From Antedon mediterranea (lineage: Eukaryota; Echinodermata; Crinoidea; Comatulida; Antedonidae): a DNA stretch of 64,000 nt. Both the position numbers and the translations under genes were made by a program. How positions within the stretch are numbered: the first letter of the stretch is position 1; the number at the start of each line of letters is the position of its first letter. The notes beneath the pieces are model-generated. The model was given only the letters and a program-made list of their open reading frames with translations. It made no database searches and was not told the origin of the DNA. The stretch is taken from the NCBI RefSeq assembly GCF_964355755.1, contig NC_092679.1, positions 22,880,432-22,944,431 on the forward strand, written 5' to 3'. This document shows, one piece after another, positions 27,201 to 42,200 of this stretch.

Positions 27201-30200
27201 GGTAACCCCCTACTCGTCTCGAAAGATGTACTAGGTTCTTTAAAGTGCACACGAGCTAGATGTGTACACTGGACCTACGGTTTATAGTCCTTATCCGAGA
27301 AGACTCGTTCTACCACCAGAACCATGGAGTGAGTGAGCCTCGAACCCCTGCCGATGTTATGGCTACGTAATTACGGTTCCACTGTCTTAACCGCTCGGCC
27401 ACTCACTATTCTGGACGATCACATGATCGTGAAGCACCCAAAGACTGTCACTTGAATTCACAAATTAATTTGTCAAGAAGGCATGCATAGCATAATTATT
27501 TTACTGCAGCATGTCAAAGTTTTTCAACAAACTGGCAAACTTTGAAAATCTTTTTTTACCAAACTTGGAGTTTGCTCGAGTACACAAACTAAAGTTTGTG
27601 TAGACTCGGCTAAATATGCAAAACTATTTTGATCTCTTAAAATTTCTCTTGACATATGATGACTAAATATCATCTTTGACATTATATGCTACTTCTATTT
27701 ATATATATCATTTGTATACTGCCTTGTATTTTATATAATTGATTAGAGTACGCATCATCCATGTTTGTGTGGACATAAGGATCAACTGAAATTGAATAAA
27801 GACCTGCTACTGTTCGCATCAAGTTGAGAGTGAACAGTCCGTTCTCTCTGTACATTTATACTTTAACGAAATATATATCTTCAAATAAACTCAAAATCAA
27901 TTTGTAAATTGAACACTTCCATCAACAATGACAACTTAAACTGCATGAATAATTCAAAGTGATCACAATTAAGTACCTTATCCATGCCAGACTTCATGCT
28001 CACGAACAAATCTCCAAAAGTCTTGATTGCCATCAGACTGACCTGTGACCTGAGATTCTTGACTTCTGCCAAGACAGCTATATTGACTGTGTGTAATTGC
28101 GATGAGAGTACGTTGCTATGATACGCCGACAACCGTCGCACATAGTTCATCCCATCAACCTTCATTTCCCTGGATAGGTGTAGTTAAAAAGTTTGCAAAT
28201 AAAGTAAACCGACAAATGGATAGATAATAATATCCTGGATTTATAAAGCTCCTAATGTTGTGAAACCTCAACACACTGTAAATATATTACTCCAATCATT
28301 TTTGTTATCAAACATGTATAGAAACATTCAACTTCATTAGGTTTAGTTAGTTAGTTTTTCTCAGATTCTATGCAAAGTGCTTAGAGGTTTCATGACATTA
28401 AGGCCAGATGAGCGGTAACTGTAAGTGTATGTAGAATTTGCATCTATCCTGAACGGAAACCGCCTGTCCACTCTGCGTTGTGTGTAAATGGGAATAAGGA
28501 ATAACATCAATTCTATATTTCTATTACCACCATTAAATTGGCCTTTAGGCACTTCTAAACAAAATCTACTCTATTGTAGAAGATTTGCATTTCTCACTCT
28601 CACACTCTACTCTACTTACCAATCATCATTTGCTAAATAAGACAAAGCATCTCTTAGTGCATTATCAGGGTTATTAAACGGTTTCATCTCGCTACTGTCT
28701 TCTTGGGCTTCTTCTCTCATTGTGCTAGGTGGCGACTTCAATTCTGGAGGCCTGTTACCGAAAATGGACACAAACAAGAACATAATTTATTTATTACTGA
28801 ATAATCAATATTATTATAATACAATAAAGAAAATTGAATAAAACATGATTCAATAATCAATCAATAAATGTGGACTTGCATTTTTATGACAGATCTTTTG
28901 CAGAAAGTGATGATTATACAGTGTTAGTGTTTGTCATCATTACGCACAATGTTTTACATTTATTGTGCCTGACAAGTGTCAATTGGAGTAGTCCAAGTGA
29001 TGTATAACTTATAGGGCTCTATTCTCTTCTCTTTTTTTTGCATATTTCTAGAATTTTATATGTTTATTTTGAATCAAAAGTATATTAATTATATATTTAA
29101 TACTTAATTTTATTTTGTCAAATGTTAATGTTATTGTTGAAAGAAGAAATAAATGTTGACATGAAATGACATCATGTATAATAACTTTGTTGTCAATTTG
29201 TTTCATAGTTGATTTATTTTCCGTTTCCTTTAAATAAACGTTGTATACATGTTTCCCATTCATATTTTAGTGGTGAATTCATAACGAACAAAATCTGCAA
29301 TCCCTTCGGTGAGTATAAAATACATAAAATGAATGCATTCATTTAATTTTGTATTTTTATAGAGAACAATCATTTATAAACAATTATTAGTGATGAGTAC
29401 AGTATTTCTCGTCAATGTATCAGCTTCTTAGAGTTAATTATGTAGCATCATACAGCGATTGTTTGCGGATCGAATAACGGGTTGTATCATAGTCAAAAAT
29501 GAGTTGATTTAAAAGGTCAAATTATGTAAATGCAAACATCTAGGCTGGTCACCTGTTAAATCAGAAATTCATTCTGTGCATACCTTTCTTAAGTTTAGAA
29601 AAAAAAATGTGATATCCATAGTAATTACGCAAGTTATACATTACACCTAATGGAAACAGTAATTCACGAGGTATAGAAATTGTCATTTCTAAAGGCTAAT
29701 ACGTCTACTGTTTAACTTTCATATTATAGATCAAGTAACTAAATAATAGTAGGCTAGAAGCAATGTTATTAAATATTATCAATATAAAGATAAATTTGTT
29801 TCAGTATCAATTTTCTTTTAGAATTTCAATGGATTGTAATTTATTTGGGTTTCAGGTAAATTACTACAAGTAATGTGATCATAGCTTTAGTGAGAGCTTA
29901 TGAATAAGCAATATTGATTGCTTATGCAAGGTAAAGTATTAATAATAGAAGTCATATTTCATATCAAATATGGTTCTTGTGACATCGTTATTGCCATCTG
30001 GAAAATGTGGTATTACAGTATACTAGCAAACCAATGGACAAGAGCCGCCGAGACTAGAGACCAGAATTATGGAATATAAGAAAGGCATGTTAACCACCAT
30101 GACAGTCCAAATGCATTGTGGGAAAGATATCTTACACATATACTATTACAATTTATATAATTATAGTATTACACATTTTGAGTATTGATGTGGTCAGTCC

Positions 30201-33200
30201 AGTAAAAAAAGAAAAGGAAAAGAAAATTGTGAATTTAAACCAAAAAAAACAAAGAAAATGTAAGTTGGATTTAGCCCAGAAAAATAGTCTTGCAGAATAT
30301 CAATGGGGATAAAGAAATTAAGTTATGGCCATGAAAAATGCATAGTTCATGACATGCCAAAGTGAAGAAAAGAATAACAAATAGTTCTTGTATTGTTTGT
30401 AAAGTGCTTACATTTTTGGTTTTGTTCTAGAAACTGGTGGTTTATATGTAATCGTCAATGGCGTTGAGAATTCCGTTGGTGAAACCGAATTATCATTGGT
30501 TTTAGGTGAAAGTCGTGGAGTTATTGGAGTAGCTGAAAGAAAAATGGAGTTTCATTAGGACCAATAATCTTCTGTCTAGTGAATGCATCATCACCTTTGA
30601 CCTTGTTATTCTATGTATTTTTCTCATTTGGAACTAAATAATGTAGCGTTGCCCCATGTCTATCATAACCTCAGTATGCAAACTTTGATCAATAATATAC
30701 TATTAATAACTTCATTACTTAGTTTGTTTTTTTTAAATGGCTGTGGAAATTCAAAGCATTTTTTTTGACTGACATTTTTTATTCATGTTAGGTTATCAGT
30801 GGTAATAGTAGTAGTGGCAATCAATTTTTAGCCTACTCTTTATCTGTATGTTTTATATCTGTAAAGGTCACTAATTGTATTGTAATTTTTTGTTAATTGT
30901 TTTTGTAATGTACTATTGAAATGAAAGATAAAAAAAAATTATATATATTTTGCCTACTATTTCATAAATTATATCTTTTTATTTTTTATTTTTTAGAAAT
31001 TACCATCAATGACAAATGAATCAATTTCTTTTAATTTCTTCCTCTGATTTGCAATCTTTTCTTTTCTTTCCTCCTCAGCTTTCTGTCTTGCTTCCTTTTT
31101 CTTTTTACCCTCAATTTCCAACGCTCTTTTTCTCGCCTCACGTTCGTCGTTCATAGCTGTTTTTCTCGCATCACGCTCGCGCTGCCGCTGTTCACGTTCA
31201 AGACGTAGCTTCTCTTCCCGTTCTTTCTGCTTCGCTTCTCGTTGTCGTTGTTTTTCAATCTGTTCTTTTCTGTGTTCCTCAAACTGGAATTGTCTCTCTT
31301 CAATCTCTTGCTCTTTTAGTAATCTTTCTAACTCTTCTCTTTCTTGGTCTTTTTGTGCACGTTTTAATTCCATTTCTTTATTTTTCTGCTTTACTTTTTC
31401 AATTGTTGATTTTGAAAAGGTCCCATGCAATGGAATATCCTACAAAATAAAGATGAAAAGTGTTAATCTAATCTAATTTACATACGAATTTACATATGAA
31501 AATCATCTAAAAAGAGAAAATCACAACATTTTTGAAAATTTATTTTAAAATATTCAATACTACATAATTTTGTTAAAGATGTATTGTCCCTTTGACTAAT
31601 TCCAAAAAAATAAAAAAATTAAGATTTCGAAAAAAAGTGGGTCATTTTGAAGTATCATAATAGTTATTAACTTTCACCAAAAATTAGTCGAAAAAAAAAA
31701 AAATTTAACTGAAATACAAACGTTTTTTTTTCCAAAAATAACTTTGACTTCCAGTCAAAGTTTTCGATCAAAACATATCTCATAATACAACGCGCTTGTT
31801 TGGCTACTCTGTATACATAATCATAAAACTTCCTCGCGATCTGTGTGAAAACACCTTCTCAACCGTGATGAGTTGTAAACAATACTAATTAGCATCATGC
31901 ATAATGTATACTCGTGGTTTGAAATCTTTGTTTACTTTCGCTCGCGACGATTTTCCAGACGAAATGTAATCAAATTAATTTACCTGTTAATTACGTAAAC
32001 ATGTTGTTTTTGGCTCGAATTTTCGACTTAAAGTGAATAACTTTAATATTACTTTGATGTGGCCAATTTAAATTTAGAATACTTTGACCTTCATTTTTTG
32101 TGTTTCAAGGGATAATACATCTTTAAATAAAATTAATAATCATTATTTAGAAAAAATTTTAATATATTGTATTAATCATTTTGCATATTGCTTCATATGC
32201 TTCATAAAAAAAAATTTTTGTATACCTCTTCATCACTATCCTCGAAAGATGGTGAATATGCTACATTTGATGAACTGCCCTTTGAGCCTGTGGAAGTGTG
32301 GCTGATTTTTCTTACGGGTCCATCTAAGTTACTATCACTGCCTTGTCCAAACACACCTATAAGAAAATATCTTAGTAATACATAGTTTGGATGAAATGAC
32401 ACAGGTCCCTCCTAAAGAAAAAGTGAATGTCCATAGTAGAATGCTTCTCATTGGATAACAAAAACGTCCCTGGACTACGCAGTATACAAAAGTTGCTTGC
32501 AATAATTGATTTCACCCGCAGAGATGACAGAGCCTAGGTTGTCTTAGGCCAATGTTTTTTAGACAAACAATGACCTTTAGGATCTTACAAGCAATGAAGC
32601 GTGAATCTTACAGCAACTGGATTTTGTGTTGAAGAACCGAATCAGAATGTTCAATAAAGAAACCAAGGCCTATATACAAATTGTTGTTTCTTTACCTTTG
32701 CCAACAACAACTCCTATGTCTCTATGATTTGACGGCTGTCCATCATCTGTCAGGTCTATGCCACCTATATGATTGACAGACGCCATTGACAACGGTGTTG
32801 TTTGTGCTAAAGTATAAAAAAGAAAAATTTATGTTAGAAGACATCATAGATAAAAACTGACATTTAAAAGACTGTAAAATTACAGATATCCAGTTTGAAA
32901 CTCGCCAATGATTACATTAGATTGTCAACTCCAAATACAATCATAGCTCAAAAAGCTAGCCAAATATGGTTGCAACAATCGGCCAATCAGATACGCAGGT
33001 TGAATTCACATCCTCTACTGAGCAATTTGATAGCATCATCACTAGCACATACTGTATTCAATCCTTGTATGTACAAATTATTCATTTAAACAATAAAGAT
33101 TATTCTATCGTGTTCTGATTTTGCATTTCAAAGTCAGTTGTTTCTTTTTTTTAAATACTATTTTTTAAATATAAGGTAGTATTACCTTGACGCCGTCTTT

Positions 33201-36200
33201 CCCGTGCAGTCTTTTTAGCGTTAGCGATAGTCGGGACAGGCGGTGAGTTGCTTCGAGTATAACCATTATCGTTTTTCCCATACGCACGTCCAATTACGCT
33301 GACATTTGCTGTTTGTTTCGTTTGAAATGTAGCACCACTTGTTGGTTTGTACTCGAATGGATTTGGTTCGGTGTCTGGCGACGTCCGTCGTCCATTTTTC
33401 GCCGACATGCCTCGTGCCATTACAGGTTTTCCAGTGAAGGGAGAGTCGGCGGTGTTAGTTTTCTTTCCCCTTAAAAATAAAAATTTAAAAACAAATATCA
33501 ATTACAATTTTAATAAATAAAAAATGTATGAGAATTTAGGGATCACATCAAAATTAATCTACTGCTGTTACTGCAGTAACTAAATATTTTTACTTCAAAT
33601 ATTATGAATTTAGGTTTTCAATGTAGAAGTTGCAATACCTGTAAATATGACTAAATAATTGCACAACAGGTTAAAGAGCAAACAACAAACATAGTTACTG
33701 CAGTAGCTGCAGTAGAATAAATGTTGTCATGGTCCCTTGTATATGTACATACATTTTCTGACATACTTCTAATGAGAAGTAGCTGCAATTTCTAGAATAT
33801 ATTTGCTCTTAAATATTATAAATATATATTAATAACAATGGAATAGATGAATAGAAATGTAGTTCATGGCTGAAATAAATTCTATTGTATACCAGTCTAA
33901 CAAAGGTTGATAATAATTGGAATCTTATAAAATTGACAAATTGGAAATAAGTATGCATTTTTCAATGTTGCTAAATTCTATCCTCAACTTAATTGAATGT
34001 ATGACTTAAGTACGGACAGAATGTATGACTTAAGTACGGACAACTGAAAACCTGCTGATATTTATCTATCTATCTAGAATAATGCTGTGTGTATGATGTG
34101 GCATTCAAATTCAAATAATCTTGATTAAATCCTTCCAGAAATTCATTTAAATATAAATTAAATAATATATATGAATAATAGATGAGCTCTACAGTACTGG
34201 AAAATTCAAAAGTTTTTACCCTTTCTTTTTAGGCGATGATTTGCTCTCTGTTGTTGAATACGTATTAAACGTTGAAGTCATACTGTATATTCCGCTCTCT
34301 CCAAGGTCCGAAGACGGCGAGAGGGACTTATCACTGCTATATCCATTTCGTTCAATGTAATCGCTTTTCACGGCCTGATGTTTCTTTTTTCTTTTATCGG
34401 CACTAGCTCGTAAACGCTGCAGTGAAGTTTCCATCTATGTAAACAACAAACAAATATTTTAAGCATTTCAATTGTTCAGCACTACGGCAATTATAAATAA
34501 ACGTTTGTAATTTTATATAAATACATTGTATGTGAAACATACACATTGATAAAATTGCATACAATACAAAATGATATTATTGTATGAACTGAACAAATAC
34601 ATGTTAATATGTGATGTTTACAGTAAATATTATAGCTAATAAAAAATATATCATACACAAATAATGAATACTAATTAAATGTCTGCACAAGAACCTGTGA
34701 TGTCATTGAGAAATCGTGCAGAAAGTACACATAGTTGTTATGCATGATCCGCCAATTGAATGCAGAACAATGAGGATATTAAAATTTGCGCAAGTGTTCA
34801 CACGGCATTATAGCGAAACTAAACATTTGAAAAGGAGCTTACCAAGTCTTCATCATCAGATTTCATTGTCCCGTACGACTGGTCCCAATCGTCCACGTCC
34901 TCTCTCGGGCTCTTGTCTAATGGTGATAAACGACCGTTTCGTTTCCCTTCTGATCTATTGACTTTTCCCACCAACGCAGGTTTCAGTGGAATCGGTGACA
35001 TTGTCGGTTTGGATTTCTTCGGACTTGTATTGCGGTAGAAATCTCCGGGATGATATGTCGATAGAGGATCTACAGTATGGTAAAAATGAAAATATATAAT
35101 AGTTATTACATGCGCCTCTGAATAAAACTCCATGGAAACTAAGTTGACATAACGTTTTATTGAATTCATCAAACTAGGTATTTAATTTCCCTATCAATTC
35201 GGTACCATCTCCTAGCTTTTCTTTTACATTTATTTATATTATACTAATAGTCGTAGTAGTTGGTTTTTGAAAATAAAAAAAAAGGCTTATCAATCAATCA
35301 ATCGTTTGATTTATATAGCGCCATTCCAACATTCATTGCTCATGGCGCTGTAGAAAAAAAAATCAGAAAAGGTGAGTTTTGAGTAGTGACTTAAAGTGAC
35401 TCGATAACGATGTGTGTTTAATGTTCAAGGGTAGGTGGTTCCAGAGCCTAGGTTCAGCAACACTGAAAGTCCGATCTCCCCAACTATGTTTGCTCCTTGG
35501 AATGTCCAGTAGCACCTGATGACTAGATCTTAGTTCTCGCTTTCCCTTCTTGACTGTCAACAATTCTGAGAGATATTTTGGAGGGCAACTATTTAGGCAT
35601 CGGAACACCAGCAGCAGGATCTTAAATTTAACACGTGACTCCATGGGTAGCCAATTTAACTCTTTGAACAATGGTGTGACGTGATCATACTTCTTGGCAC
35701 ACATCACCAAGCGAGCTGCCCAATTTTGCACCTTCTGGAGTGTCCGCAACTGCTTCTTTGGCAGACCATACAGCAGGGAATTTCCCATATCAAGCCGACT
35801 GGTAACAAAAGCATGTACAATCTACTCTGTTGCAAAATGGTTCAAGTAACGTCTGATCTTGGCGATGTTACATAAATGGAAAATAGCAGATCGGCAGATT
35901 TTGTTGATATGCGATTCCATGGTCATTTTACAATCAAGTTGTACACCAAGGTTACGAACTTCAGTTGATGGATTGACTAGCACGCCACCAATATGTAGGC
36001 CATCAAACCGGATCTTTTTTCTCTGCTGAACAGAACCAAATAGGATCACCTCGGTCTTTTTATCATTTAGCTTGAGGAAGTTGGAGCCCATCCATTTTCT
36101 AATCTCAGCAGTGCATGCTTCTAACCGTTTTACGGCGGACAGAAACTTGGTCTGGCAAGGCTTGACAGAAACGTAGATTTGTATATCATCTGCATAGAAA

Positions 36201-39200
36201 TGATGACATAATCCGTGTCTTCGTATTATTTCAGCAACTGGTGCAACATAGATGGAAAACAGCTGTGGTCCAAGCACCGAACCTTGTGGGACGCCACATA
36301 ATAGAGGAAGGTCATCCGATGAAACATCACCAATGCAGACGGCCTGGGTTCTGTTCCTTAGATATGATGTAAACCAAGACAATGCTTGATCTCTTACCCC
36401 GATATCATGTGACAATCTATGAAGAAGCAGTGAGTGATCTACTGTGTCAAAAGCAGCCGATAAGTCTAGTAAAACTAGAATAACAAGTTCTTGATTATCT
36501 ATTGATGTCAAAACGTCATTCTGAACACGTAGAAGCGCTGTCTCCACACTGTGGTTAGCTTTGTATGCTGATTGGTAAAGTTTCATGGAGGTTGTGATTT
36601 GACATATGGTTAGAGAGTCTAACTGCAACAACACGCTCAATAAGCTTCGAAACAAAGGATAAATTTGAAACTGGTCTATAATTTTTAAGAACTTCTCAGT
36701 TGAGGCCAGTCTTCTTCAGCAAAGGCCGTACAAGTGCTTTCTTTAAATTCTGCGGTACTGTGGATGTGATAAGTGAAAGATTAACTAATTTCATTAGCAC
36801 TGGAACTATTGCAGGAGCGCAATCCCTTAAAAGCCAAGTTGGAATAGGATCTAGCTCACAAGATTTTATCGGGGATGCCTTGATCAATTTCTCGATCTCC
36901 TCATCTGTGGTTGGTTCAAGAATAGACAGTTGACAGCTTAAAGGAGCCCTTGTACTAAATGTATGCGCATCTTGGAGAACAGATTGAGGAAATCCTGATC
37001 GAATTTTAATGATCTTTTCATTAAAAAACTCTGAGAAACGTTCAGCAATACTGGTTGATTTACAGGTAGGTAAGGGTGTCTTATTTCCTCTTTGCAGTAA
37101 AGCGTTTACAATTTTGAATAATTGCTTCTGGTCGCCTACAGCATTATTTACTAGAACTGAGTGATACTCCAACTTTGCAGTATGAATATGTGATGATACA
37201 CATTGGCGTTGATGTGTGTAAGCCTTCCAATCAGTTTCAAGACCTGTCTTACGCCATTTCCTCTCCAGCTGCCTTCTTACTTTTTTCTGTTTTCGTATCT
37301 CATCAGTATACCATGGAGTTTGCGGTCGAATAGTCACCAGACGTGACTTACAGTACTGGTCAGAGGACTTTCGACATTCCCGCTCGTGTTTTTCTGCTGT
37401 TTTTCTAGAGTGTTTGTGGAGCGTTTATCGAGGGATCGAGCGATCGAGTGCTGACCTCGACCAGCGAAGCGTGAACGTTTTACAACAACAATAGAAATCA
37501 ATCATACGTACATAATATATGAGCCCTTTTTATCTTTAGATTACCGACTTTGTTTATCTTCAACAAATAATACAAAGTATATATTAATTAACATAATAAA
37601 AAAACAGTAAAATATACGTTTAAAATTCACATGAACAGCTTTAAAATCATGGTAAAATTCATATCTTCAAATTCCGAGTCAACAACACCAAGATGATAGC
37701 TATCGCTCGCTCACTTCTCGCATAGACGCGCATCTACGATCTTTGTTATGTTGGTGGTCATCAACCCTAGATTTACGAAACTTTGGGCGATGTGACGTCA
37801 CGCCGCAAGCACATGGTTTTCTCATCAGCTCTCCGTTGTTTCTGTTGATTTTTTCCAGGGCATACAAAAACGATCGTTTTGATGCAGTTTATTTATTTTG
37901 TTTATTTATACTGTTCATTAGATATACATAATAATTATATCGGTGATGATTACATACAGTACATAGGCTATGCTACGGTAATTAATTGAAAATAAATGTA
38001 ATTTCTTAACGTATGATTTTATTTTTCTTTCTGCACAACATTCAAACTAAGCCATGTGCGAGTTGCGGCACCACGGCTGCAGACCATGTGTTTACTGACT
38101 GAACTATGAGATCAATCACATGGTTCAATTAACAGTGGAAGAGTACAGTGTAGTAAATGGGGTAATGATTTTGTGGAAAAAACAACATCCTTAAGTATCG
38201 TTTTTTTTTTAATAGATAAAAACTGTTATAATATACTCGTACTGTTATTAAAATTATTATTTTTGAAATTCTGATTTCACACGAACCTTGCCTATGTCAA
38301 TTACGTGATAATAAAATATGGACACCCCTCAAGTGGATTGTACCATTTACCAAACGTTGTTGTTTATAGTGTACATCACACGAGAGACAAATGTCGGAAA
38401 ATAATTTGTTTGTACTTTGTTGGTTTCTCGTAGAATATTCAATTCAACAACTTATTAAGTGGTCTAATAAATGAAGAATTTATAAAGCAAGTATTCAATC
38501 TAAATATGTTATGTAGAAATATACCAAAGCATTTTAAGTGACATTTTGTTTACATTATGCTCTACCGTGCACTTTCTCCCCGCAGCAAGAGTTGAGTCTG
38601 ACATATAAATACTAAGCCTAATAAAGTAAGCCTAACATTATTAAATGATTTTTATTATATTAAACATCTAAAGAGCCCCCAAAAATGACATGGTATGCCT
38701 TTGAAATAAATAACAATAGAATCAATTACTGACATTTCAGGCGGTACAATTTTTAATCAACATGGTGTCCTGAAATACCCTGAAAACGCTATGTTATTTT
38801 TGTTTGTTACACTCGGCTGGTCACGACTGAGCGAACGAAAATCGTCTATTATAAGCTTGGTTAAAGTGTTAATCACTGACTTGTTGATTGTTGATTGACA
38901 TTTGCTATTTCTAAAATAAATTATTATCGCCGACAACGGCCTAGTTTTTCACGCTAATAACGAAAGACAATGACATCGGGATAAACTGCTCGCCGGAAAT
39001 CCCTGCTCGATAAAACCGTTCATGCGTGGATTGTGACCTTAATGTATTATTCGAGGATAGCGACGCTCGTGAATATCGCTAGCAATACTCGAACAACGCT
39101 CGGTAAACACTCGAGGAATGTCGAAAGTGCTCTGACCAGTACTGTAGTTGGAGCAAGTTTATCAATGATTGAACGCAATGTAGAGTTGTACATACATATA

Positions 39201-42200
39201 GCATCATCAATGTCACATGGAAGAGATACAGTCAGTGTTAGTGGTAGTAACTCACTGACAACAGAGTCAGCACAGAGATTCTTGTAGTTACGACTAGAAA
39301 CTATTTTCTGAGTTGGCGGCGGTTTATTTAACTGTAACTTACAATGTACGGCTGAGTGGTCAGATATATGTGGGATGCCCACATTGACATCAGTTAGAAA
39401 AGTGTCAGTTGATTTGGTAATAAGCAGGTCAAGAGTATGACCTGCCTCATGGGTTGGTTGGTGAACATGTTGATTAAGATCATAAACTTTAAGAAGGCTC
39501 ATAAACTGCATAACCTCCCTATTCTCGGATTTGTCAAGGTGAAAGTTGAAATCCCCGGCAATGAGCAAGTCGGAATGTACTAATGCAATGGTATCAAGCA
39601 TGTTAGAGAACTCATTGAAGAAATGTGAGACGGTGAAACCATTTTTCTTGCTAGAAAGAGGACGAAAGATAACTATGATTCGCAGTGTTCGAATTCCGTT
39701 ACTAAATTGAATTCCCAACGATTCAAAAGTACTACAGTCAGGTAAGTCCAGAGAGCGTGTTTGTAGACCAGCTTTGTACATGAGGGCAACTCCCCCATGA
39801 CGACCATATGTTCTAGGAACATGGTTAAACATGTAACCATCTGCAAGCAAATATATTTAAGCCATTGTACGACCATCTGTGGTCATAATTGTAAAATTTT
39901 TCCAAACAGAAAGGGGATTCCCATCATTCATATAACCACAATGCGATAACGCTTGTCACGGCACACCCCAAGCTCCTTAAAACCTCTCTTGGTTTTGATA
40001 ATAAATAGAGGACGTTGACAAAAAAAAACATGTTCCGTTTTTTTAACTTCAGATGTTGGCATGTACAGTATGAAATAGTGGAAATGAGGAAACCTGTTTT
40101 TAAAACATTTTTATGGCATGTGACAGAAAAACAGAAATAGAAATAATAGAGATATTCAAATATAATGAATTGATTCTGTCTTAAATCTTTAATCTTACAA
40201 TTACTTTACGAAACGACAACGATTAGGACATTCACTACAAAGGAAAATGTACTCTAATAAAAATACAACATTACCTACCACCTTAACTCTTTATTCTTAC
40301 AATACTTTTTTTTTTTTTTTTTTTTTATTTATTGATTTTTTTATTTTTTTTTTATTTTTTTTTTTTTTATTGCGAACGATGACAACGATTATGCATGAAT
40401 AATGGCTTTAATACATTCACAACAAAGCAAAATGTACCCTAATAAAAAATACAACATTACCTAGCAGCTTAACTAAATACCTAGGGAAATCTCATGCATC
40501 ATATTCCATTGTATAATGTTATCGTGAAGATTATAAAACTACAATGCAGTCTGTCAACACACTTCGCAATACAATAGCCTACTCTAGTTGCTATAGAATC
40601 AGTAAACTAACTTGCTTCGTTATTAAAATCAGATCAACGATTTACAGAAAAATGGACATCATTGTACAGTGACATTAAGATGAATCTACTTAAAGATACT
40701 AGGAAAAATATCTATTTATAGTTTTGTTGTGAGAAATAAGCAGACTAGGCTTAAAAGATGTTTTCTATCATTCTATATTAGTTTTTGTGGAAGAGATAGT
40801 TTTATTTTGTTAACGAGCGTCAAAGATTTAATCCAGACTATTCTATTTTATATTGAAAAAAACAAGTGACACTGACAGTTGGTGTAATTTGTTGTGTTTT
40901 AAAAACAAAAAATTGACCAAAAGAAAGTTATAATTAACTAGATACTAATAATAGTCTACACCGCATTGTAGATTGATTTTTTACTTAAATTACTGTGTAT
41001 GGATAGCCCTCAAATATGATGCATCATGACTGTTGAAAACAAATTTGAAAATATAATCTAATAATAAACAAACCTGTTCGGGAATCCTCCTTTTTCTTGC
41101 TTCTAATTGGATCATCATTAAATGCTGAATCCGGCCACGAGCTTGATAAACTTGCCACATTCTTCGTTTTCCTTTCCGATTCTCGATCATTCTTCGCAAA
41201 TGACGGTACATACTTGTGATTATTGGACATATCCAGTGTGTTTGATTCTGTAAAAAAGAAAAATTCAAATGAACTTTACATTTGAATTCAGTCAATATGT
41301 AATCAACAAAACATGCATTATTTATCAAATAAAAAAAAAATTTGATATTCATAGATGTTAGCAAATCACCCAGAGCATCGTCTGAAAGGCATTGTGGGAT
41401 AGAATAGTGCCAATGGATGTTCCATTTTTAACCAATTGAGAAACGTTCCATCAATTAGAAAAGTAAAAGCCTAACTATAATTTAAAAGAGGTAGGATCAT
41501 TAGAATCTAAGACATTTTGCATATTGACATCGTCGTTCACGACAGGCGTCGGCCGTACTAAAAGGAACTTGCTACTGGTATTAGAAAAGCGTATGGGGAC
41601 AGTTGTCCTCATCATAGCAGGTACTGCACTGTGGCTGCAACGTAAGGTTCTCATCCAAATTTCCTCAGTTTCCAGTTAATCTGAGGTCGATTACTTTTAC
41701 ATAATATTAATAGTGAACTCTGCCTGCCTAATTGTCCCTGTGTAATAAAATGTTTCCTATTTATCATTATCAACACAAATGTCATTGACGTTTTCATCCG
41801 GATACATTATTTATGTAATTATTTTATGCTGTGAATGAACTATTATGCATTAACTTATTCATAACTACATACCATGTGTAGGTTTAAATAGAGTGTGTAC
41901 TTCTTCCTGTTGTACATAATTATAACTATTGTGGTAGGAATTTGTACCAGACTTTTTAGGCCTGAACAAGTAAGACATACTGTACATCTACATCTAGACT
42001 TGGAGGTTGAGTCAGTGAGAGGGCCCTAATTATAGGCATACAGTAGAACTCCTATTAAGGGGACAACTTTGGATCCAATAGAGTGTCTCTCAATAGGGGT
42101 GTCTAATTAATAAGGGTTGACCGTAGTAAAAACATATAATACAGTATTTCCCTATGTTTCAGGGAAACCTTTTAGTGGTGTACCCTAAATAGAGGTCTCC

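Larger units (their letters stand above)
35285..39860 (-). mobile_element. CR1/L2-type LINE, dead and 5'-truncated, split by a DNA transposon
   Basis: In TOGARAM1 intron 4, on the same strand as the gene. It contains the C-terminal part of an AP-like endonuclease (GDFN, HTLDL, SDHSAV) at 39146-39850 and a reverse transcriptase (LDLSAAFDTVDH, GVPQGSVLGP, YADDIQIY, NLGVQLD) at 35363-37350. The C-terminal region (LQKVQNWAARLV, LNWLPMESRVKFKILLL) is typical of the CR1/L2 group. The 3' end is a short GATT repeat at 35288-35305, as is usual for this group. The 5' end of the endonuclease is missing. Nonsense and frameshift changes (see the pseudogene entry) make it inactive. Confidence 0.88.
35070..41073 (-). 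other. TOGARAM1 intron 4 (6.0 kb)
   Basis: Mostly occupied by the LINE and the transposon nested in it, plus the T-rich duplication at 40.2-40.5 kb. Confidence 0.8.

Noticed and set aside
36700-36933. Plus-strand open frame in the LINE
   Set aside because: Antisense of the reverse transcriptase region, with no independent support.
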